Source of the DNA: Candidatus Shapirobacteria bacterium
GTDB lineage: Bacteria; Patescibacteriota; Microgenomatia; UBA12405
Assembly (NCBI GenBank): GCA_028700345.1
Contig: JAQVSW010000042.1
Coordinates: forward strand, 1-6,698
Direction of reading: 5' to 3'
Length of the DNA: 6,698 nt
Positions 3,454 through 6,698 of this stretch are shown here, in pieces (within the stretch, counting starts at the first letter, position 1; each line of letters starts with the position of its first letter). The notes below the pieces were generated by a model. It was not told the origin of the DNA, did no database searches, and was given only the letters and a program-made list of their open reading frames with translations. Position numbers and translations under genes: made by a program.

Positions 3454-6096
3454 TTACTTATTCTCTGCCTCGATGGCAGCTTGGGCGGCGGCAAGACGGG
3501 CAATGGGGACCCGATAAGGGCTACAGGAAACATAGTTTAGACCTATTTGATGGCAAAACTTGATAGTTGCTGGATCACCGCCTTGTTCTCCACAAATGCC
3601 AATATGAAGATCTTTTTTGCTTAAGCGGCCAAGATCGACAGCCATTTTCATCAGCCTCCCTACTCCAACTGTATCGAGAGTTTTAAAAGGATCATCGGCA
3701 AGAATTTTTTTATCAAGATAATCTTTTAAAAATTTGCCAGCATCATCACGGGAAAAACCGTAGGTCATTTGGGTTAAATCATTGGTGCCAAAAGAGAAAA
3801 AATCAGCCTCGAAGGCGATGGCATCAGCCGTCAGAGCCGCCCGAGGAATTTCGATCATGGTCCCAATTTCATATGTCATTTTGACCTTATATTCCTTAAT
3901 AGTGGCTTCAATTATAGGAACTAGACGATCCTTGAGCCATTTAAATTCATTAAATTCACCCACGAGCGGAATCATAATTTCGGGAATTATTTTTTGACCA
4001 CTTTTAATCAATTCACAGGCAGCCTCCGCTATCGCTTTGACCTGCATTTCGGAGATTTCTGGGTAGCTAATCCCGAGGCGACAGCCACGGTGACCCATCA
4101 TCGGATTTTGTTCGTGAAGAGAGTCGACTTTATCCTGTAATTTTTCAACGGTGATACCCATTTCCCTGGCCAGAGCCTCAATATCAGCTTTATCTTTGGG
4201 TAAAAATTCATGAAGAGGCGGATCGAGTAAGCGAATTTTGACGGGAAAACCCTTCATGATTTTGAAAAGTTCTAGAAAATCATTTTTTTGCATGGGGAAA
4301 ATTTTGGCTAAAGCCGCTTTTCTTTGCTCGAGAGTATCAGACAAAATCATTTGACGAACGGCAAAAATACGATCAGCCTGGAAAAACATATGCTCGGTGC
4401 GACAAAGACCGATGCCGGCAGCGCCAAAATCACGGGCAACCTGCGCATCCCTGGGAGTATCAGCGTTAGTACGGACGCCAAGTTTTTTAAATTCATCGGA
4501 CCACTGCATAATGGTACCAAAATAACCCGAAAGCTCGGGATTAACAGTAGGTACTTCCCCAAGAAAGACTTCACCAGTAGAACCATCGAGAGTGATCAAA
4601 TCCCCCTCGGAAACAATCAGTTCACCAATACGGAATTTTTTCTCGATCTCGGAAACAACAACGGATTCACAGCCGGAAACACAACATTTACCCATACCGC
4701 GGGCAACAACGGCAGCGTGAGAGGTCATACCGCCACGGGCGGTTAAAATACCCTGCGCCGCGTCCATACCGGAAATATCCTCAGGGGAGGTTTCAGCCCT
4801 GACTAAAATAACTTTTTTACCCTCTTCTTTCCAATCAACAGCAGTGTCGGCATTAAAAACGACTTGACCCACACCAGCGCCGGGTGAAGCGGGCAGACCG
4901 GTAGCAATAAGCTTAAATTTAGATTTTGCCTTAGGATCGAGAGTTGGATGAAGAAGCTGATCGAGTTTTTCGGGTTCGATTCGAAGAAGAGCCTCTTTTT
5001 TGGTAATTAATTTTTCAGAGACTAAATCAATGGCGACTTTAATCGAGGCAGGGGCAGTTCTTTTGCCACCTCGAGTCTGGAGAATAAAAAGCTTGCCATT
5101 TTCGATAGTAAATTCCACATCCTGCATGTCCCGATAATGTTTTTCCAGTTTAGAAAAGATGGCTATAAGCTCTTCATAAACTTTATCGTTATCTTCCTTG
5201 AGGGAGTCGAGATGTTTTGGGGTACGGATACCGGCGACAACATCTTCACCCTGGGCATTCATTAAATATTCACCATAAGATTTTTTTTCACCAGTGGCTG
5301 GATTTCGGGTAAAGGCGACGCCAGTGCCAGAATCAGCCCCAAGATTACCAAAAACCATAGATTGAATGTTAACGGCGGTACCAAAAACCTTAGTCTCATC
5401 GATATGATTTAAGCGGCGGTAAGTGATAGCCCGGGCATTGTTCCAGGAGCCAATAACGGCGCCAATAGCTCCCCAAAGTTGAACTTTGGCATCATCAGGA
5501 AATTCCCGATTTTTTTCAATTTTAAATAATTTTTTATAAGCCTTAACGACTTCCTGCCAGTCAACGGCACTCATGTCAGTATCTTCTCTTATCCCCTTTT
5601 TATCTTTAATACTTTCAATCAGATGTTCAAACTTTTCATGCTCAATGTTTTCAACCACACTGCCATACATTTGAATAAAGCGACGATAAGAATCCCAGGC
5701 AAAACGAGGATTACCGGCACTATCGGCAAGACTATTGACAACTTTTTCACTTAGACCCAAATTTAAAATGGTATCCATCATGCCGGGCATAGAAGAGGCG
5801 GCCCCAGAGCGAACAGAAACTAAGAGAGGATTTTTGGTGTCACCAAATTTTTTGCCGGTTGCTTTTTCTAATTTTTCTAAATTTGTCTCAACTTCTTTTT
5901 TTAAAGTCTCCGGATATTTTTTACTGTTGTCGTAAAAATATTTGCAAACCTCCGTGGAAAGAGTAAAGCCTGGAGGAACGGGAATACCGAGAGTACTCAT
6001 TTCGGCAAGGTTAGCCCCTTTGCCACCAAGTAAAAATTTTTGTGAGGCATCACCCTCGGTTTGTTTGTTGCCAAAAAAATAGACGAATTTTTGCAT
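3454..6096 (-). CDS. ppdK: Pyruvate, phosphate dikinase (complete)
   Basis: The 880-residue protein is a full-length PPDK, close to the usual length of about 875. It interconverts pyruvate, ATP and phosphate with phosphoenolpyruvate, AMP and pyrophosphate in the cytoplasm; in an organism with limited glycolysis it may run either way. The N-terminal ATP-grasp domain starts with GGKGANLAEM (24-33) and contains SVRSGAASSMPGMMDT (94-109). The swivelling domain carries the phosphorylated His460 in GGMTSHAAVVARG, with Thr458 at the position that is regulatory in plant enzymes. The C-terminal PEP/pyruvate barrel shows GLCRTEHMFF (Arg566) and the catalytic Cys835 in HIGICGEQGGDP. All key residues are present. 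The reading frame stays open for 31 codons upstream, but homology begins at MQKFVYFFG, so I use the ATG at 6096. It follows groEL on the same strand, separated by a terminator, and ends at a shared bidirectional terminator. Confidence 0.97.
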   Translation of the reverse strand: MQKFVYFFGNKQTEGDASQKFLLGGKGANLAEMSTLGIPVPPGFTLSTEVCKYFYDNSKKYPETLKKEVETNLEKLEKATGKKFGDTKNPLLVSVRSGAASSMPGMMDTILNLGLSEKVVNSLADSAGNPRFAWDSYRRFIQMYGSVVENIEHEKFEHLIESIKDKKGIREDTDMSAVDWQEVVKAYKKLFKIEKNREFPDDAKVQLWGAIGAVIGSWNNARAITYRRLNHIDETKVFGTAVNIQSMVFGNLGADSGTGVAFTRNPATGEKKSYGEYLMNAQGEDVVAGIRTPKHLDSLKEDNDKVYEELIAIFSKLEKHYRDMQDVEFTIENGKLFILQTRGGKRTAPASIKVAIDLVSEKLITKKEALLRIEPEKLDQLLHPTLDPKAKSKFKLIATGLPASPGAGVGQVVFNADTAVDWKEEGKKVILVRAETSPEDISGMDAAQGILTARGGMTSHAAVVARGMGKCCVSGCESVVVSEIEKKFRIGELIVSEGDLITLDGSTGEVFLGEVPTVNPELSGYFGTIMQWSDEFKKLGVRTNADTPRDAQVARDFGAAGIGLCRTEHMFFQADRIFAVRQMILSDTLEQRKAALAKIFPMQKNDFLELFKIMKGFPVKIRLLDPPLHEFLPKDKADIEALAREMGITVEKLQDKVDSLHEQNPMMGHRGCRLGISYPEISEMQVKAIAEAACELIKSGQKIIPEIMIPLVGEFNEFKWLKDRLVPIIEATIKEYKVKMTYEIGTMIEIPRAALTADAIAFEADFFSFGTNDLTQMTYGFSRDDAGKFLKDYLDKKILADDPFKTLDTVGVGRLMKMAVDLGRLSKKDLHIGICGEQGGDPATIKFCHQIGLNYVSCSPYRVPIARLAAAQAAIEAENK

Positions 6097-6103
6097 AGAG
6101 TCT

Positions 6104-6109
6104 ATTTTA
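6104..6109 (-). promoter_or_regulatory. Candidate -10 box for a leaderless ppdK transcript
   Basis: On the minus strand TAAAAT (5 of 6 to TATAAT; overlapping TATAAA at 6111-6106) lies 7 bases before the ppdK ATG, the same spacing as at the transketolase gene. The -35 position would fall inside the terminator hairpin and shows no match. It sits directly after the U-tract of the groEL terminator. Confidence 0.35.
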
Positions 6110-6111
6110 TA

Positions 6112-6142
6112 ACAAAAATCCTCCCGCTGGAGCGGGAGGATT
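6112..6142 (-). terminator. Intrinsic terminator downstream of groEL
   Basis: On the minus strand AATCCTCCCGCT (6142-6131) and its complement (6128-6117) form a 12-bp, GC-rich stem with a tight loop. It is followed by TTTTGTT (6116-6110 region) as the U-tract. It lies about 70 bases after the groEL stop and 20 bases before ppdK, so it should end most groEL transcripts; partial read-through into ppdK is possible. Confidence 0.75.
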
Positions 6143-6160
6143 AAATATTGAATTTTTATT

Positions 6161-6192
6161 CCGATATTATGTCGATAAATCGACACCATCGG
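6161..6192. repeat. Nested inverted repeat after groEL
   Basis: GTCGAT-AA-ATCGAC (6171-6184) is a perfect 6-bp inverted repeat, and a second pair, CCGAT (6161-6165) with ATCGG (6188-6192), encloses it. Together they can form a two-tier hairpin in the groEL 3' untranslated region. No T-run follows on the minus strand, so it is not a standard terminator. It could be an mRNA-stabilising hairpin, a remnant, or a protein-binding site for the ppdK upstream region. Confidence 0.5.
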
Positions 6193-6213
6193 GATGACTC
6201 GGTATTAACCTCG

Positions 6214-6698
6214 TCACATCATACCATCCATGCCACCCATGCCGCCCATGCCACTCATATCAGGAGTAGCTGATTTTTTTTCAGGGATATCGGCCACTAG
6301 GACATCGGTCGTTAAGATCATGGTGCCGACAGAAACGGCGTTTGTTAGAGCTGATTTGGTAACTTTGACTGGATCGAGAATCCCGGCCTTGGTCATAGAA
6401 ACAAACTCACCGGTAACCGCGTGATAACCAAGATCAGATTTGACATCTGACTCGAGAGAATCTTTGATACGATTGAAAACAAAGCCAGGATCTTCACCAC
6501 AGTTGATAGCTAATTTTCGAATTGGCTGCTCGAGAGCAAACTTTAAGATATCAATACCTACCTGTTCCTCAGATGAATCTGTTTTTACCTTATCTAGGGC
6601 AAAAGAAGCTTTTAAAAGTGCTACTCCTCCTCCAGGCAGAATTCCCTCTTCAACAGCGGCTTTGGTGGCATCGATAGCATCTTTGACTCTTTCGAGCC
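6214..6698 (-). CDS. groEL: Chaperonin GroEL (HSP60), C-terminal part
   Basis: The minus strand is open from the right edge of the window to a TGA at 6216-6214, giving the last 160 residues of GroEL; the rest lies outside. The sequence starts ERVKDAIDATKAAVEEGI and contains LPGGGVALLKAS, the nucleotide-contacting Gly-rich loop. It continues through LAINCGEDPG and GYHAVTGEF, then AGILDPVKVTKSALTNAVSV with the ATP-site Asp of the LDP motif, and ends MSGMGGMGGMDGMM, the typical Gly-Met tail that projects into the ring cavity. GroEL forms a double ring and folds proteins with GroES and ATP in the cytoplasm. The segment covers the second intermediate and equatorial domains. No frameshift is seen. 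A terminator lies downstream. Confidence 0.97.
   Translation of the reverse strand, partial: LERVKDAIDATKAAVEEGILPGGGVALLKASFALDKVKTDSSEEQVGIDILKFALEQPIRKLAINCGEDPGFVFNRIKDSLESDVKSDLGYHAVTGEFVSMTKAGILDPVKVTKSALTNAVSVGTMILTTDVLVADIPEKKSATPDMSGMGGMGGMDGMM

Noticed and set aside
4324..4746. Plus-strand open frame of 140 codons inside ppdK
   Set aside because: Antisense of a fully conserved ppdK; low-complexity Thr/Asn/Gly composition typical of a shadow frame.
6097..6189. Open frame extending ppdK by 31 codons at the N-terminus
   Set aside because: The extra codons run through the groEL terminator hairpin and show no PPDK similarity, whereas the usual PPDK N-terminus begins at MQKFVYFFG (6096).
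6230..6424. Plus-strand open frame with a Pro-Met repeat start
   Set aside because: This is the antisense of the GroEL Gly-Met tail, so the repeat has a known cause.
1..6698. TGA recoding (code 25), CRISPR array, insertion sequence
   Set aside because: TGA ends three well-defined genes and no in-frame TGA occurs in conserved regions; no regularly spaced direct repeats or transposase-like protein is seen.

Overview
The window shows a compact, A+T-rich bacterial chromosome segment with short intergenic gaps, minimal genes and almost no Shine-Dalgarno sequences. TGA serves as a true stop (ends of the zinc-ribbon gene, the hydrolase and groEL), so this is not a recoded code-25 lineage. The type of sigma factor, the archaeal-style transketolase N-terminal subunit, a pyruvate phosphate dikinase, a tRNA without encoded CCA and several orphan small proteins together suggest a Candidate Phyla Radiation (Patescibacteria) genome, possibly Microgenomates. 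That placement is an inference from gene style, not a phylogenetic result.

Layout. Bases 1-296 (minus) hold the first 98 residues of a transketolase N-terminal subunit, cut by the window edge. A divergent intergenic region (297-422) carries a GC-rich hairpin that looks like a dispersed repeat. Bases 423-2213 (plus) form a tight four-gene array: an ECF-like sigma factor, an overlapping two-helix membrane protein, a small zinc ribbon, and an alpha/beta hydrolase with an intact Ser-Asp-His triad. The hydrolase stop codon touches the 3' end of a convergent tRNA-Cys (2213-2283, minus). Bases 2344-2900 (minus) hold two small tandem genes that are clearly paralogous and share a four-cysteine pattern; I do not recognise the family. 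Back-to-back promoters at about 2920-2970 share a -35 box between this pair and a plus-strand lipoprotein-like gene (3000-3392). A bidirectional terminator (3411-3439) separates that gene from a complete ppdK (3454-6096, minus). A terminator hairpin and an unexplained nested palindrome lie between ppdK and the C-terminal part of groEL (6214-6698, minus).

Functionally the well-known genes are central metabolism (transketolase, PPDK) and protein folding (GroEL). The less understood parts are the sigma/membrane/zinc-ribbon operon, which has the layout of a sigma factor with a membrane-bound partner, and the divergent unit made of the four-Cys pair, the lipoprotein and tRNA-Cys. Those two are the best candidates here for something not yet described.
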